From Bradyrhizobium iriomotense (GTDB lineage: Bacteria > Pseudomonadota > Alphaproteobacteria > Rhizobiales > Xanthobacteraceae), in NCBI RefSeq assembly GCF_018129405.1, contig NZ_JAFCLP010000002.1, positions 310,001 to 374,000 on the forward strand: a DNA stretch of 64,000 nt, in the 5' to 3' direction. Under the pieces are notes generated by a model. It was given only the letters and a program-made list of their open reading frames with translations, had not been told where the DNA came from and did no database searches. Below, one piece after another: positions 55,696-64,000 of the stretch (positions are counted from its first letter, which is position 1; each line of letters opens with the position of its first letter). The position numbers were made by a program, and so were the translations under genes.

Positions 55696-57978
55696 TCAAT
55701 CCTCAGCCTGCATGTCCGCCTCGGACGGCGTCGCATCCCGGTTGCGGGACGCCGCCGCTGGCGGCGCAAGGCTCGCGCCAAAATCGCCCTCGCTGGCAGT
55801 TGCCGGTGCCCACGGGCGGTCAGCGCCTCTTGCCTTGACTGCCTGGACCGCAAAGCCGTCGCCGCGCCGTGTCAGCGCGAGCGCGCCCTGCGCGGCGAGA
55901 CGCTGCCGGTCGACCACCATCGCCGCGCAATCCGGCGCAGCTGGCCGGGCCGTCACCACCAGCGCGGCGCGGCTGCAATCGTCAGCCAGCGCATCAATGC
56001 GCACAGCCAGCGCGACGAGGCGACCATCGGCAAGCGGCGTCACGCAGCCGGCATCGTCGCACGACACGCCGTCGGCCAGCGACGCACTGCCCGCGTCGCG
56101 CGGATCGGCGTCGGCAGCCAGCCACTCTTTCAGCAGAAAGCTGTCCTTGCTCGCCCGGATCACGTGCAGGTGCCCGTCCCTCCCTCGCACCGCAACGCTC
56201 TGGCCGTCCCCAGCGATCAGGATATCCGGCGGCCGCACCGACAGGCCCCAGAGGATCGCAGCCAACAGCACCAGCCCGCCTGACCAGCGCAACGGCGTGC
56301 GCAAGAGACCCATGACAATGATGCCGAGACTGGCCGCGATCAGCGGCGCGATGCCGAACGCCGGGAGGCGCCCGACCGCGCCCGGCAGTGCCGCCACCCA
56401 GCGCGACACCGCGACCATCCAGTCGATGCCGATCCCCATCAGCCACCAGAACACGCCGTCGAGGCCGAAGGGAGCCGCGAGCAGGCCGAGCAATCCGGCC
56501 GGCATCACCAGCGCCGAGACCACCGGCATCGCGCCGAGATTGGCGAGCACGCCGTACGGCGTGACGCGATGGAAGTGGAAGGCGGCATAGGGCGTGGTCG
56601 CAAGCCCCGCGATCAGCGAGGCCAGGAACAGCATGGCAATCTCGCGGCCGCCCCACAGCGCGATGCGCGCGGTCGCGGAATGGTCGGGCGAAGCAAACAG
56701 GTTCGGCATCCCGATCTGCACCAGCGCCACCAGCCCGAGCGTTGCCGCAAACGACATCTGGAAGCTCGGATGCACCAGCGCCTCCGGCGCGACCGCGAGC
56801 ACGATCAGCGCGGCCACGGCCAGCGTGCGGAAGGTGATGGCGCGGCGATCGACCATGACGGCGATCAGCACCACCGCGGTCATGAAGAACGAGCGTTGCG
56901 TCGCGACCTCCGCGCCCGAGAGCAAAAGATAGAACGCGGCGGCAACGAGCGCCGCGGCCGCCGACCATTTCTTGATGGGGAAGCCGACCGCCAGTCCCGG
57001 GATCAAGGCCAGCAGCGCGCGCACCGCGAAGAACACGACGCCGGCAACGACGGCCATGTGATAGCCCGAGATCGAAAGCACGTGGCCGAGCCCCGAGACG
57101 AACATCGCCTCATTGACGGGCGCAGTGATCGCATCACGCCGGCCGGTCAGAAGCGCGGTCGCGATCGCGCGGTTGTCGCCTTCGAGCGTTGCGCGGATGC
57201 GCGCATCGATCGCATCGCGCAGGCCCTGCATGAAAGCGGCGTAGCGCAGCCGCAAGCCGCCGGCATCCGGCGGCACTGCAGCCGTGATCGCGCCCATCAC
57301 GAAGCCGGAGGCACCGATGCCCTGGAAGAACATGTCGCGCGAGAAATCATAGCTGCCGGGGCGCACCGGCGAGATCGGCGGCATCAGCCGCGCCTTGAGC
57401 TGCACGAAGCTGCCGACCTCGGGCGCGGTCCCCTTGCGCACCGACAGCCGCACGCGCTCGAGCTTGACGTCGCTGCGCTGCGCCTCCATCGCAGTGACGC
57501 GCAGCACGAAGCGATCGGTGCGCTCGCGAATGTCGCGGGTCTCGACGAAGCCCGACAGCGACACCGAATAGAGCGGTTTTGCCAAAACCGTGTGCGCAAC
57601 GCGCGCCGTCTTCCAGGTCGCGATGGCAAAGCCTGCCGCGACCGCCGCGATCAGAAGCGCCGGCGCAAACAGCCGGCTCCGCCGCAACAGGACGGCGCCG
57701 AGCATCAGCGCGATGGCCGTTGTGGCAACCACCCACAGCACCGGCTCGTGGTCGGCCGCAAAGTAGAGCGCGATGCCGCTGCCGAAAGCGACGGGTACCC
57801 AGGGCAACAGCCGGCCGGCGCCGGCCTCGGCGCTGGCCCATTGGCGCGACGTCTCGACGAGCGCGGGCCAGGCGCCAAAGCCCGCCGGTGCAAAGCCGCC
57901 GGCCGAGGCGGTGCGGCCCGCCGGCCAGGTTCCTGCGATCCCATGCGAGACACGCTGCGGCCGGCCCGGCTCCGCCAT
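55696..57978 (-). CDS. comEC: ComEC/Rec2-family DNA-uptake membrane protein
   Basis: ComEC forms the inner-membrane channel for DNA uptake in transformable bacteria. The 760-residue protein has an N-terminal membrane/DUF4131 region (about 55-215) and the Competence domain (about 255-520; RATLEGDNRAIATALLTGRRDAIT, MFVSGLGHVLSISGYHMAVVAG, LLLSGAEVATQRSFFMTAV, LVHPSFQMSFAATLGLV). A C-terminal part (about 590-700) lacks the metallo-beta-lactamase HxHxDH motif seen in many ComEC proteins. In Rhizobiales comEC sits next to lexA, as here. Transformation has not generally been shown for these bacteria. Confidence 0.88.
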   Translation of the reverse strand: MAEPGRPQRVSHGIAGTWPAGRTASAGGFAPAGFGAWPALVETSRQWASAEAGAGRLLPWVPVAFGSGIALYFAADHEPVLWVVATTAIALMLGAVLLRRSRLFAPALLIAAVAAGFAIATWKTARVAHTVLAKPLYSVSLSGFVETRDIRERTDRFVLRVTAMEAQRSDVKLERVRLSVRKGTAPEVGSFVQLKARLMPPISPVRPGSYDFSRDMFFQGIGASGFVMGAITAAVPPDAGGLRLRYAAFMQGLRDAIDARIRATLEGDNRAIATALLTGRRDAITAPVNEAMFVSGLGHVLSISGYHMAVVAGVVFFAVRALLALIPGLAVGFPIKKWSAAAALVAAAFYLLLSGAEVATQRSFFMTAVVLIAVMVDRRAITFRTLAVAALIVLAVAPEALVHPSFQMSFAATLGLVALVQIGMPNLFASPDHSATARIALWGGREIAMLFLASLIAGLATTPYAAFHFHRVTPYGVLANLGAMPVVSALVMPAGLLGLLAAPFGLDGVFWWLMGIGIDWMVAVSRWVAALPGAVGRLPAFGIAPLIAASLGIIVMGLLRTPLRWSGGLVLLAAILWGLSVRPPDILIAGDGQSVAVRGRDGHLHVIRASKDSFLLKEWLAADADPRDAGSASLADGVSCDDAGCVTPLADGRLVALAVRIDALADDCSRAALVVTARPAAPDCAAMVVDRQRLAAQGALALTRRGDGFAVQAVKARGADRPWAPATASEGDFGASLAPPAAASRNRDATPSEADMQAED

Positions 57979-58075
57979 TCCCTGGCAACCCCTGAGATAC
58001 GCGACACGCGCAGAGGCTACCGGAACGTGCAGGCGGCCGAATAGTGGTACAGATCAGGAACGAAGAGTGTGCGCC

Positions 58076-58309
58076 CTACTTTTCCTCTTCCATGGTCACG
58101 GCCACCGACGCTTTGGCCGACAGCCGGACCTTGTTGCCTTCGACATCAGCGACGAGGCCCTTGTCGATGAAGTGATGATGACCCTTGTGGCTGCCCTCAC
58201 CGCTATCCTTCTTGGTCAGCTTGATGCGGTTGCCCTCGACGCGATCGACTGTGCCGACATGGACGCCGTCGGCGCCGATGACTTCCATATGCTCTGCGAT
58301 GTTCTGCAT
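58076..58309 (-). CDS. DUF2171 domain protein
   Basis: The 77-residue protein has IAEHMEVIGADGVHVGTVDRVEGNRIKLTKKD and GSHKGHHHFIDKGLVADVEGNKVRLSA, the pattern of DUF2171, a PRC-barrel-like small beta fold common in Proteobacteria. Function is unknown; some family members are stress-inducible. CGAGGATCCGGCC precedes the ATG at 58309; a longer frame adds 20 residues without character. It is the last minus-strand gene next to comEC and is probably separately transcribed. Confidence 0.85.
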   Translation of the reverse strand: MQNIAEHMEVIGADGVHVGTVDRVEGNRIKLTKKDSGEGSHKGHHHFIDKGLVADVEGNKVRLSAKASVAVTMEEEK

Positions 58310-58695
58310 GGCCGGATCCTCGTTGGACCCACACAACGCCTGAGAGGCCTTTCCGTTCGTTCGTGACAAAACCGCCGGGCGCGGCGGGCGACCGTTCCAT
58401 CTCAGGACGGGGCAGCCCCGGTTCGGTCGATTGAGCCGAAAGTCTCATAAGACGCCAGCCCCGGCGGGACTACACTGCTCCTCCGCCTCCCCGGCAGACG
58501 GGCAGGTTGTCATAGCTCGCGGTACTGAAACGACCGCTGGAGCTCTTTCTCGGGTGGCTCGAGCCTCCCTGAGATTTGGCGTTGCGGACGCAACTCGCAA
58601 TTCTCGCCTGTGGCGTCGCGCACCAAGCGTACTGCGCGAGCGAATGGGCGCTGCACAGCGCCAAGAGTAGCGGTTGAATTTGACAGGAGCAGCAC
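58310..58695. other. 386-base gap without a recognisable gene
   Basis: This is the divergent region between the DUF2171 gene and the symporter gene. No supported coding sequence, tRNA or strong repeat was seen. It should hold both promoters. GACAGGAGCAGCAC directly before 58696 is the ribosome-binding site of the symporter gene. Confidence 0.5.
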
Positions 58696-60024
58696 ATGGC
58701 AATTCAAGTACCAAGCGATTTTCGCCGCGTGATCGTTGCTGCGTCGGTGGGAAACGTCATCGAATGGTATGATTTCTATATCTTTGGCAGCCTGGCCGCA
58801 GTTCTGTCGGTCAAGTTCTTCGAGCAGTCCCACCCGGTTGCAGCCCTCCTCAGCACGATCGCGCTGTTCACTGCAGGATTCCTGATCCGTCCGTTGGGAG
58901 CTTTCCTCTTTGGATGGATGGGCGACCGGGTCGGGCGAAAATATACGTTCCTCATCACGCTGAGCGGAATGGGACTGGGCACCGGGGCAATCGGGTTGAT
59001 CCCGACCTACCAGTCCATCGGTCTGACGGCGGCGTTCGTGCTGTTCGGCTTGCGCATGATCCAGGGGCTGTGCCTGGGCGGCGAATATGGCGGCGCCATC
59101 ACCTATGTCGCGGAGCACGTGCCGGACGACAAGCGCGGCTACTACACCGGCTGGCTGCAGACTTCCCCGACTCTCGGCATCGTCGTGTCGCTGGCCGTGA
59201 TCATCCTGACACGGACCTGGGCCGGCAATCAGGCCTTCGACGAATGGGCCTGGCGCGTTCCGTTCCTGGTGTCGTTCCTGCTGGTGGCCATCGCAATCTA
59301 CATTCGGCTCCAACTCCAGGAGACGCCGATCTTCCAGGAGATCAGGGCCCGCGGCCAGATGACGACGAATCCGTGGAAGGAGGCCTTCCTCAGTTCGAAC
59401 GTCAAATTCATCGGGATCGCAATCATCGTCCTGATCGGACAGGGCGTGGTCTGGTACAGCGGCCAGTTCTGGGCGCTGTACTTCCTTCAGCAGGTCTCCA
59501 AGGTCGATGCGCTAACCTCGTCCTACATCGTGGGAGCGGCGCTGCTCATCGCGACACCGAGCCTGATCTTCTTCGGCTGGCTGTCTGATCAGATCGGCCG
59601 CAAGCCGGTGATCCTGGGCGGCATGCTGCTCGCCGCGATCACCTACTATCCGCTGTATCTGTGGCTGGGAACGGTGACGCAGCCCGGCAACATCAACTAT
59701 CCGACCGCGATCTTCATCATCTTCGTCCTCGTTTGCTACGTTGGGATGGTCTACGGGCCGGTCGGCGCGTTCCTGGCGGAATTCTTTCCGGCCAGGATCA
59801 GGTACACGTCGGTATCGGTGCCATACCACATCGGCAATGGCTGGGGTGGTGGATTGGTGCCGTTCATCACGTCGGCGGCCTTCGCGGCGACCGGGAGCGT
59901 CGGCTACGCGTTGATCTACCCGATCGCGGTCCCCGCGGTGTGCTTCCTGCTCGCGCTGTTCCTGATGCCGGAGACGCGCAAGATCAGCATCTGGCAGCCG
60001 ATCGAGCCCAGAACCGCATCCTGA
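58696..60024 (+). CDS. MFS metabolite:H+ symporter (MHS family)
   Basis: The 442-residue protein has twelve membrane segments and MHS-family signatures: VGNVIEWYDFYIFGSLAA near the N-terminus, the loop 2-3 motif GWMGDRVGRKYTF, LRMIQGLCLGGEYGGAITYVAEH and GWLSDQIGRKPVILGG. Members carry proline/betaine, shikimate, alpha-ketoglutarate, citrate or aromatic acids with protons; the substrate here is not evident. AGGAGCAGCAC before the ATG fits. It is monocistronic, with a terminator-like hairpin after the stop. Confidence 0.9.
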   Translation: MAIQVPSDFRRVIVAASVGNVIEWYDFYIFGSLAAVLSVKFFEQSHPVAALLSTIALFTAGFLIRPLGAFLFGWMGDRVGRKYTFLITLSGMGLGTGAIGLIPTYQSIGLTAAFVLFGLRMIQGLCLGGEYGGAITYVAEHVPDDKRGYYTGWLQTSPTLGIVVSLAVIILTRTWAGNQAFDEWAWRVPFLVSFLLVAIAIYIRLQLQETPIFQEIRARGQMTTNPWKEAFLSSNVKFIGIAIIVLIGQGVVWYSGQFWALYFLQQVSKVDALTSSYIVGAALLIATPSLIFFGWLSDQIGRKPVILGGMLLAAITYYPLYLWLGTVTQPGNINYPTAIFIIFVLVCYVGMVYGPVGAFLAEFFPARIRYTSVSVPYHIGNGWGGGLVPFITSAAFAATGSVGYALIYPIAVPAVCFLLALFLMPETRKISIWQPIEPRTAS

Positions 60025-60038
60025 CGTGATCGCCTCTC

Positions 60039-60067
60039 CTCCGGCCGCCATACGATGGCGGTCGGAG
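60039..60067. terminator. Terminator hairpin between the convergent symporter and SPW genes
   Basis: CTCCGGCCGCCAT and ATGGCGGTCGGAG form a 13-bp stem with a single wobble/mismatch around an ACG loop, within the 64-base gap between the two stops. It can serve both directions. Confidence 0.65.
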
Positions 60068-60088
60068 AAGAGCCGGCAAGCTCTCGTC

Positions 60089-60451
60089 TCAGCCGGCGCG
60101 GTGCGGCCAGTGATCGTGCCACCAGGCGCTGAAGTCACGATCGGTCGTCAGCTCCCAGCCACCGAGCAAGATCACCAGCAGGCCCGACAATACGCTGCTC
60201 GCCGTGGCTGCTGCCTGGTCATAACCTATGGTCCAAGGCACCAGCACCAACGCCAGGCCCAGCAGCATTTCGCCCCACTCTTCCAGGTAGGACGGGATGA
60301 AAAAGGCCTCTACGGCAAACAGCATGACGCCGAGCCCGAGCGCGATGGTGATCCAGACCGCCGCCCCGGATAAGCCGAGGACAAAGGATGACAGGACCAG
60401 CCATACGCCTACCAACAGGCTGGCAGCGTCTTGCCAATGTTGGATGCGCAT
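60089..60451 (-). CDS. SPW repeat membrane protein
   Basis: The 120-residue protein has four hydrophobic segments in two related halves: WQDAASLLVGVWLVLSSFVLG with the following helix, and EEWGEMLLGLALVLVPWTIGY with the following helix. This matches the SPW-repeat family, whose repeat is two helices with a short conserved motif. It is an integral inner-membrane protein of unknown function. GGGAGGTGAGCATC before the ATG at 60451 is a strong ribosome-binding site and excludes a longer start. Confidence 0.82.
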   Translation of the reverse strand: MRIQHWQDAASLLVGVWLVLSSFVLGLSGAAVWITIALGLGVMLFAVEAFFIPSYLEEWGEMLLGLALVLVPWTIGYDQAAATASSVLSGLLVILLGGWELTTDRDFSAWWHDHWPHRAG

Positions 60452-60698
60452 GATGCTCACCTCCCTTCTGGTATTGATATGGGGGGCGCGCCGACGATGA
60501 ACCATCCGTCCGGCCTGCGTTGTGTTGCCGCGAGGGCCGGACCGGGAGCCGGCGTCCAAGCCCGGCCGCCCATGCCCCGGAGAGGGCCCTTGCGAGTGCG
60601 GCGCACCCGGATGCAGACTGTCGCCGCTAGAAAGGTGTCAATGTCGACCGTTCCCGGTGCCGCGGAAGTTCGCGCCCGGAGCAGAGGGAGATGACGCC

Positions 60699-60881
60699 AT
60701 GCGAGAAATGGAAATCCACGACTATGCGCGGCAGTTGCTGGAAGCCCATGGCCCCAAGGCCATTGCGGAAGCCGCTCAAAACGCCATCGACCTCGAGCAG
60801 AAGGGCGAGCTCGAATTGGCAAAAACCTGGCGGCACATCGAAGATGCGATGAAGCTGATGCGCGGGCCACACCAAAGCTGA
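60699..60881 (+). CDS. Small conserved helical protein (60 aa)
   Basis: The protein reads MREMEIHDYARQLLEAHG and then AIAEAAQNAIDLEQKGELELAKTW followed by RHIEDAMKLMRGPHQS. It is a short, mostly helical cytoplasmic protein that I recall as common in Bradyrhizobium and other Rhizobiales, with no known function. GGAGATGACGCC precedes the ATG at 60699; an in-frame ATG three codons later is an alternative. It lies 126 bases before glnA on the same strand. Confidence 0.7.
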   Translation: MREMEIHDYARQLLEAHGPKAIAEAAQNAIDLEQKGELELAKTWRHIEDAMKLMRGPHQS

Positions 60882-61007
60882 CTGCCGGCGCGCAAAGCTT
60901 GCCTGACTGCGGCGACAACGCCGAACGTGGACCACAGTCCGTCGCGAGCCGCTAGGTTGCGGCCGAACGGCTACGCGATCTCGGGACGCTGACCTGGGAG
61001 CGAAGCC

Positions 61008-62438
61008 ATGGTTGCGAAATGTACGACAGCCGAAGACCTCGTGAAGGCGATCACGGACGAGAAAGTCCAGATGATCGATTTGCGGTTCACCGACCTGCCG
61101 GGGATGTGGCAACATTTTTCCGTGCCGCCGAGCGCGGTCAATGCCGATGCACTCAATGAGGGCCTTGGATTCGATGGCTCATCGATCCGCGGCTTCCAGG
61201 AGATCCAGGAAAGCGACATGCTCGTCGTCCCGGATCCGACGACGGCCTTCGTCGATCCCTATAGTCCGGCCAAGACGCTGGTTCTCATCTGCAACATCCG
61301 CGACCCCGTGACCGGCCAATCCTATAACCGGGACCCCCGCTACATCGCCCAGAAGGCCGAAACCTACCTTAAGGGTACCGGGCGTGCCGATACGAGCTAT
61401 TTCGGCCCGGAGGCCGAGTTCTTCGTCTTCGACGAGGTCCGCTACGGACAGGGCATCAACTTCGCCATGCACGCAATCGACTCCAGCGAAGGCAGCTGGA
61501 ACACCGGCACGGATGAGGGACCGAATCTCGGCCACAAGCCGCGCCCGAAAGAGGGATACTTTCCCGTTCCTCCGACCGACAGCATGCAGGCGTTACGCAC
61601 CGAAATGGTGCTGACGATGGAATCTCTGGGGATCCAGATCGAAGCCCATCACCATGAGGTCGCGACCGGCGGTCAGAACGAGATCGACATGCGCTTCACC
61701 ACGTTGACCCGCATGGCCGACAATTTGATGATCTACAAATACGTGGTCAAGAACACCGCGCATCAGCATGGCAAGACCGCGACATTCATGCCGAAGCCGC
61801 TGTTCGAGGACAACGCTTCGGGCATGCACGTTCACCAGTCGCTCTGGAAGGGCGAGACCAATTTGTTCTACGACAAGGGCGACTACGCCGAGCTGAGCCA
61901 GCTCGCGCGCTACTATATCGGCGGGCTCTTGAGCCACGCCTGGGCGTTGTGCGGGCTCTGCGCCCCCACCACGAATTCCTACCGGCGCCTGGTGCCGGGT
62001 TATGAAGCTCCGATCAACCTCGTCTACTCCCAGCGCAATCGCTCCGCCTGCTGCCGGATTCCGATGTATTCGCCGAATCCGCGGGCAAAGCGCGTCGAGT
62101 TTCGTTCACCCGATCCATCCTGCAATCCCTATTTGGCCTTCGCCGCGATGCTGATGGCCGGCCTCGACGGTATCGACCGACGGATCGATCCCGGCAGCCC
62201 GATCGACAAGAACCTCTACGATCTCCCGCCGGCGGAAGCGAAGGAGGTGAAGTCGACGCCGGGATCGCTTGACCAGGCGCTCGACGCGCTCGAGCACGAT
62301 CACGCCTTCCTGCTCCGCGGCGATGTCTTCACCGCCGACGTGATCGAAACCTGGCTCGACTACAAGCGCAAGAAGGAGGTCGACCCGATCCGGCTGCGAC
62401 CGCATCCTTACGAGTTCCATCTCTACTACGACATCTAG
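61008..62438 (+). CDS. glnA: Type I glutamine synthetase
   Basis: The enzyme makes glutamine from glutamate, ammonia and ATP. The 476-residue protein has the beta-grasp N-domain ([16 protein letters not shown]), [13 protein letters not shown], the metal-binding [21 protein letters not shown], the ATP-site [16 protein letters not shown] and NRSACCRIP. Tyr404 in [10 protein letters not shown] is in the position of the adenylylated tyrosine (Tyr397), so GlnE control is likely. Unlike the housekeeping copy, which is usually paired with glnB, this gene stands alone, and several positions ([13 protein letters not shown]) deviate from the consensus, so it may be a paralogue. GGGAGCGAAGCC precedes the ATG. 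Confidence 0.92.
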   Translation: MVAKCTTAEDLVKAITDEKVQMIDLRFTDLPGMWQHFSVPPSAVNADALNEGLGFDGSSIRGFQEIQESDMLVVPDPTTAFVDPYSPAKTLVLICNIRDPVTGQSYNRDPRYIAQKAETYLKGTGRADTSYFGPEAEFFVFDEVRYGQGINFAMHAIDSSEGSWNTGTDEGPNLGHKPRPKEGYFPVPPTDSMQALRTEMVLTMESLGIQIEAHHHEVATGGQNEIDMRFTTLTRMADNLMIYKYVVKNTAHQHGKTATFMPKPLFEDNASGMHVHQSLWKGETNLFYDKGDYAELSQLARYYIGGLLSHAWALCGLCAPTTNSYRRLVPGYEAPINLVYSQRNRSACCRIPMYSPNPRAKRVEFRSPDPSCNPYLAFAAMLMAGLDGIDRRIDPGSPIDKNLYDLPPAEAKEVKSTPGSLDQALDALEHDHAFLLRGDVFTADVIETWLDYKRKKEVDPIRLRPHPYEFHLYYDI

Positions 62439-62455
62439 GGCATTTTTTCGCCGGC

Positions 62456-62905
62456 CTACCTCTCATACCAACCGACGAGGGTCGCTTCCGCGATCACGTG
62501 CTTGCGCGCCTCTCGCTCGATGTCGCCGCAGGATGCATTGGCCTTTGCCGGCAGGCCCTCCATCGAGAGGGCAAGCAGTCGGAAGTGATAATGATGAGGC
62601 CCATGGCCATGCGGTGGACACGGGCCGCCATAGCCCACCCTCCGAAAGTCGTTGACGGCTTGCTTCATTCTGGCGTTCTGCGCGGCGTTGATCGCAAATT
62701 CCGTGACCGCCGGCGGAATGTTGTAGACTGCCCAATGATGCCATTTGCCGGCGGGCGCATCGGGATCGTCGCAGAGCAGGACAAGACTGCGCGCCCCCTC
62801 CGGCGCGTCGCTCCATTGCAGAGGTGGCGAAAGATTTTCGCCATCACAGGTAAACCGTCGCGGAATTGCGGCACCATCGGCGAAGGCGCTTGAAACGAGT
62901 TTCAT
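62456..62905 (-). CDS. YbhB/YbcL (PEBP) family protein
   Basis: The 149-residue protein shows the phosphatidylethanolamine-binding-protein pattern: FTCDGENLSPPLQWSDAPEGARSLVLLCDDPDAP, WHHWAVYNIPP, YGGPCPPHGHGPHHYHFRLLAL. Eukaryotic relatives include Raf kinase inhibitor protein; bacterial members have no firmly established role. GAGGAGAGAGTC before the ATG at 62905 is a strong ribosome-binding site. It converges with glnA (17 bases) and is divergent from the RNase Z-like gene. Confidence 0.9.
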   Translation of the reverse strand: MKLVSSAFADGAAIPRRFTCDGENLSPPLQWSDAPEGARSLVLLCDDPDAPAGKWHHWAVYNIPPAVTEFAINAAQNARMKQAVNDFRRVGYGGPCPPHGHGPHHYHFRLLALSMEGLPAKANASCGDIEREARKHVIAEATLVGWYER

Positions 62906-62989
62906 GACTCTCTCCTCGATCCGATTGATGTATTCTAGCTCGATCCTGCCCGGTGCGGAATCCATCGCCGTCCCCTAAGATGAGGGGAG

Positions 62990-64000
62990 ATGCATTTGGG
63001 ACTGTTGCAGCACAGAATTGTTGTCATGCGACCGCTTTTCCATCCGAGCCTGGTCAACGGTCGCTACGGCGATCCGACGGTCTACGTCGAAACGTTGTTC
63101 GAGAAACGAAGTCTGCTGTTCGATATTGGAGAGATTGCTTCACTGGCGCCACGGAAGATTCGACGCGTCGACCAGGTCTTTGTTTCACATGCGCATATCG
63201 ATCATTTCGTTGGCTTCGACCATCTGCTGCGTTTGCTCGTCGGGCACGAGAAATCGGTGCAGCTGTTCGGTCCGCCCGGCTTTGCCGAGCACGTCTTTCA
63301 CAAGCTTCAGGCCTATCGCTGGAACCTGGTCGAAAACTATCCCTGCGACCTTGTTTTCGACGTCAGCGAACTTGAAGCGGAAAATTCCATGTCCACCACG
63401 CGGTTCCGGCTGAGGAAAGGCTTCGCGGCAGAGCCATCCGTCTCTCGCAAGACCATTGCGGGCGTACTCTGCGATGAACCGACCCATCGCGTGTCAGCCG
63501 CGATCCTTGAGCATGGCACGCCCTGCCTCGCCTTTGCGCTGCAGGAGGCGGCCCATGTCAACGTATGGAAGAACAGGCTGTCGGAGCGTGGACTACCCGT
63601 CGGTCCCTGGTTGCTGTCGCTGAAGAAGGCCGTCGTCGAGCGTCGCGCGGACGATCATTTGATCCGTATCGAAGAAGCGGCCAAGTCGGATCGCCTCGTG
63701 CCACTCTCAAGCCTGCGCGATCTCGTGACGGTCACTGCCGGCCAGAAAATCGCCTATGTGACCGATGTTGCCGACACTCCGGCCAATCGTGCCGCCATCG
63801 TGGCGCTGATTCAGAATGCAGACATCCTCTTCATCGAGGCGGCGTTTGCGGACGCAGACGCCGCAATAGCGAAGGAGCGGGCTCATCTTACCACCACGGC
63901 TGCCGGAGAAGTCGCACGGGAAGCCAATGTCCGCCGCGTCGAGCCTTTTCACTTCTCTCCGCGCTATGCGGGAGAGCAGGAGCGGATGCTGGCCGAGGTG
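62990..64000 (+). CDS. RNase Z-like MBL-fold hydrolase, partial (runs off the window)
   Basis: 337 codons are present without a stop. The N-terminal MRPLFHPSLVNGRYGDPTVYVETLF matches a subfamily of ribonuclease Z-like proteins, and the zinc motif SHAHIDHFVGFD (HxHxDH) is intact. VTDVADTPANRAA and FIEAAFADADAA continue the fold. Canonical tRNase Z processes tRNA 3-prime ends, but this longer, divergent group may act on other substrates. The start is uncertain: ATG 62990 has GGGGAG too close to it, and ATG 63026 gives the usual MRPLF start. The window ends near the C-terminus. Confidence 0.75.
   Translation, partial: MHLGLLQHRIVVMRPLFHPSLVNGRYGDPTVYVETLFEKRSLLFDIGEIASLAPRKIRRVDQVFVSHAHIDHFVGFDHLLRLLVGHEKSVQLFGPPGFAEHVFHKLQAYRWNLVENYPCDLVFDVSELEAENSMSTTRFRLRKGFAAEPSVSRKTIAGVLCDEPTHRVSAAILEHGTPCLAFALQEAAHVNVWKNRLSERGLPVGPWLLSLKKAVVERRADDHLIRIEEAAKSDRLVPLSSLRDLVTVTAGQKIAYVTDVADTPANRAAIVALIQNADILFIEAAFADADAAIAKERAHLTTTAAGEVAREANVRRVEPFHFSPRYAGEQERMLAEV

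Noticed and set aside
61008-62438. Sigma-54 promoter before glnA
   Set aside because: No GG-N10-GC pair with the TGGCAC/TTGCA context was found in the 126-base upstream gap.

Overview
The window is a high-GC chromosomal segment of an alphaproteobacterium of the order Rhizobiales, most likely Bradyrhizobium or a close relative. The reasons are the gene order ftsB / pdhA-pdhB-pdhC-lpdA / eno / kdsA / pyrG / secG / tpiA / ppiD / trpD-trpC-moaC / moeA-lexA-comEC, a LexA gene preceded by the alphaproteobacterial SOS box (GAAC-N7-GAAC), several palindromic intergenic elements of a kind frequent in Bradyrhizobium genomes, and small genus-typical proteins. No rRNA, tRNA, CRISPR array or intact insertion sequence was seen.

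Layout. 1-6.5 kb (minus): a pyruvate dehydrogenase operon pdhA-pdhB-DUF5076-cytosine deaminase-pdhC-small membrane protein-lpdA, followed by the start of a threonine synthase-like gene. 6.7-16.4 kb (mostly minus): an aldehyde dehydrogenase with an AcoR-like regulator that lacks the AAA+ domain, ftsB, an FMN reductase, a Tat-exported metallo-hydrolase, a divergent AraC/SDR pair, a quinone-oxidoreductase-like enzyme and enolase. 16.5-24.3 kb: a Vgb-like lactonase, queF, a solitary ModA-like binding protein, a GST, a three-domain glutaminase, an MFS transporter coupled to kdsA, and a NIPSNAP protein. 24.4-27.3 kb: a two-component system followed by a phospholipid N-methyltransferase; the same tandem repeat (GCAATG-N5-GCAATG) lies in front of both transcription units. 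27.3-34.9 kb: core genes pyrG, secG, tpiA (minus) and ppiD-trpD-trpC-moaC (plus).

35-51.3 kb is an accessory block lying between moaC and moeA, which are neighbours in many Rhizobiales. It holds a GGDEF-EAL protein, an ECF sigma factor with a cysteine-rich tail, and a tightly packed operon that looks like an undescribed transmembrane electron-transfer chain. That operon encodes a Met-rich Spy-like periplasmic protein, a fusion of a Spy-like periplasmic domain and a membrane anchor to an FAD/NAD(P)H/[2Fe-2S] reductase, a membrane protein with two bis-histidine pairs (probable diheme cytochrome b), and a heptaheme cytochrome c. Around it are His/Cys-rich small proteins and an OpgC-like acyltransferase. 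Further right are an SDR, a CtpA protease, an alpha-hydroxy-acid dehydrogenase, a HAD hydrolase, two very small proteins and a ParE-type toxin-antitoxin pair whose toxin appears frameshifted.

51.4-58 kb returns to the core order with moeA, lexA and comEC. 58-64 kb carries a DUF2171 protein, a metabolite:proton symporter, an SPW-repeat membrane protein, a solitary type I glutamine synthetase, a YbhB/PEBP protein and the start of an RNase Z-like metallo-beta-lactamase gene that runs off the window.
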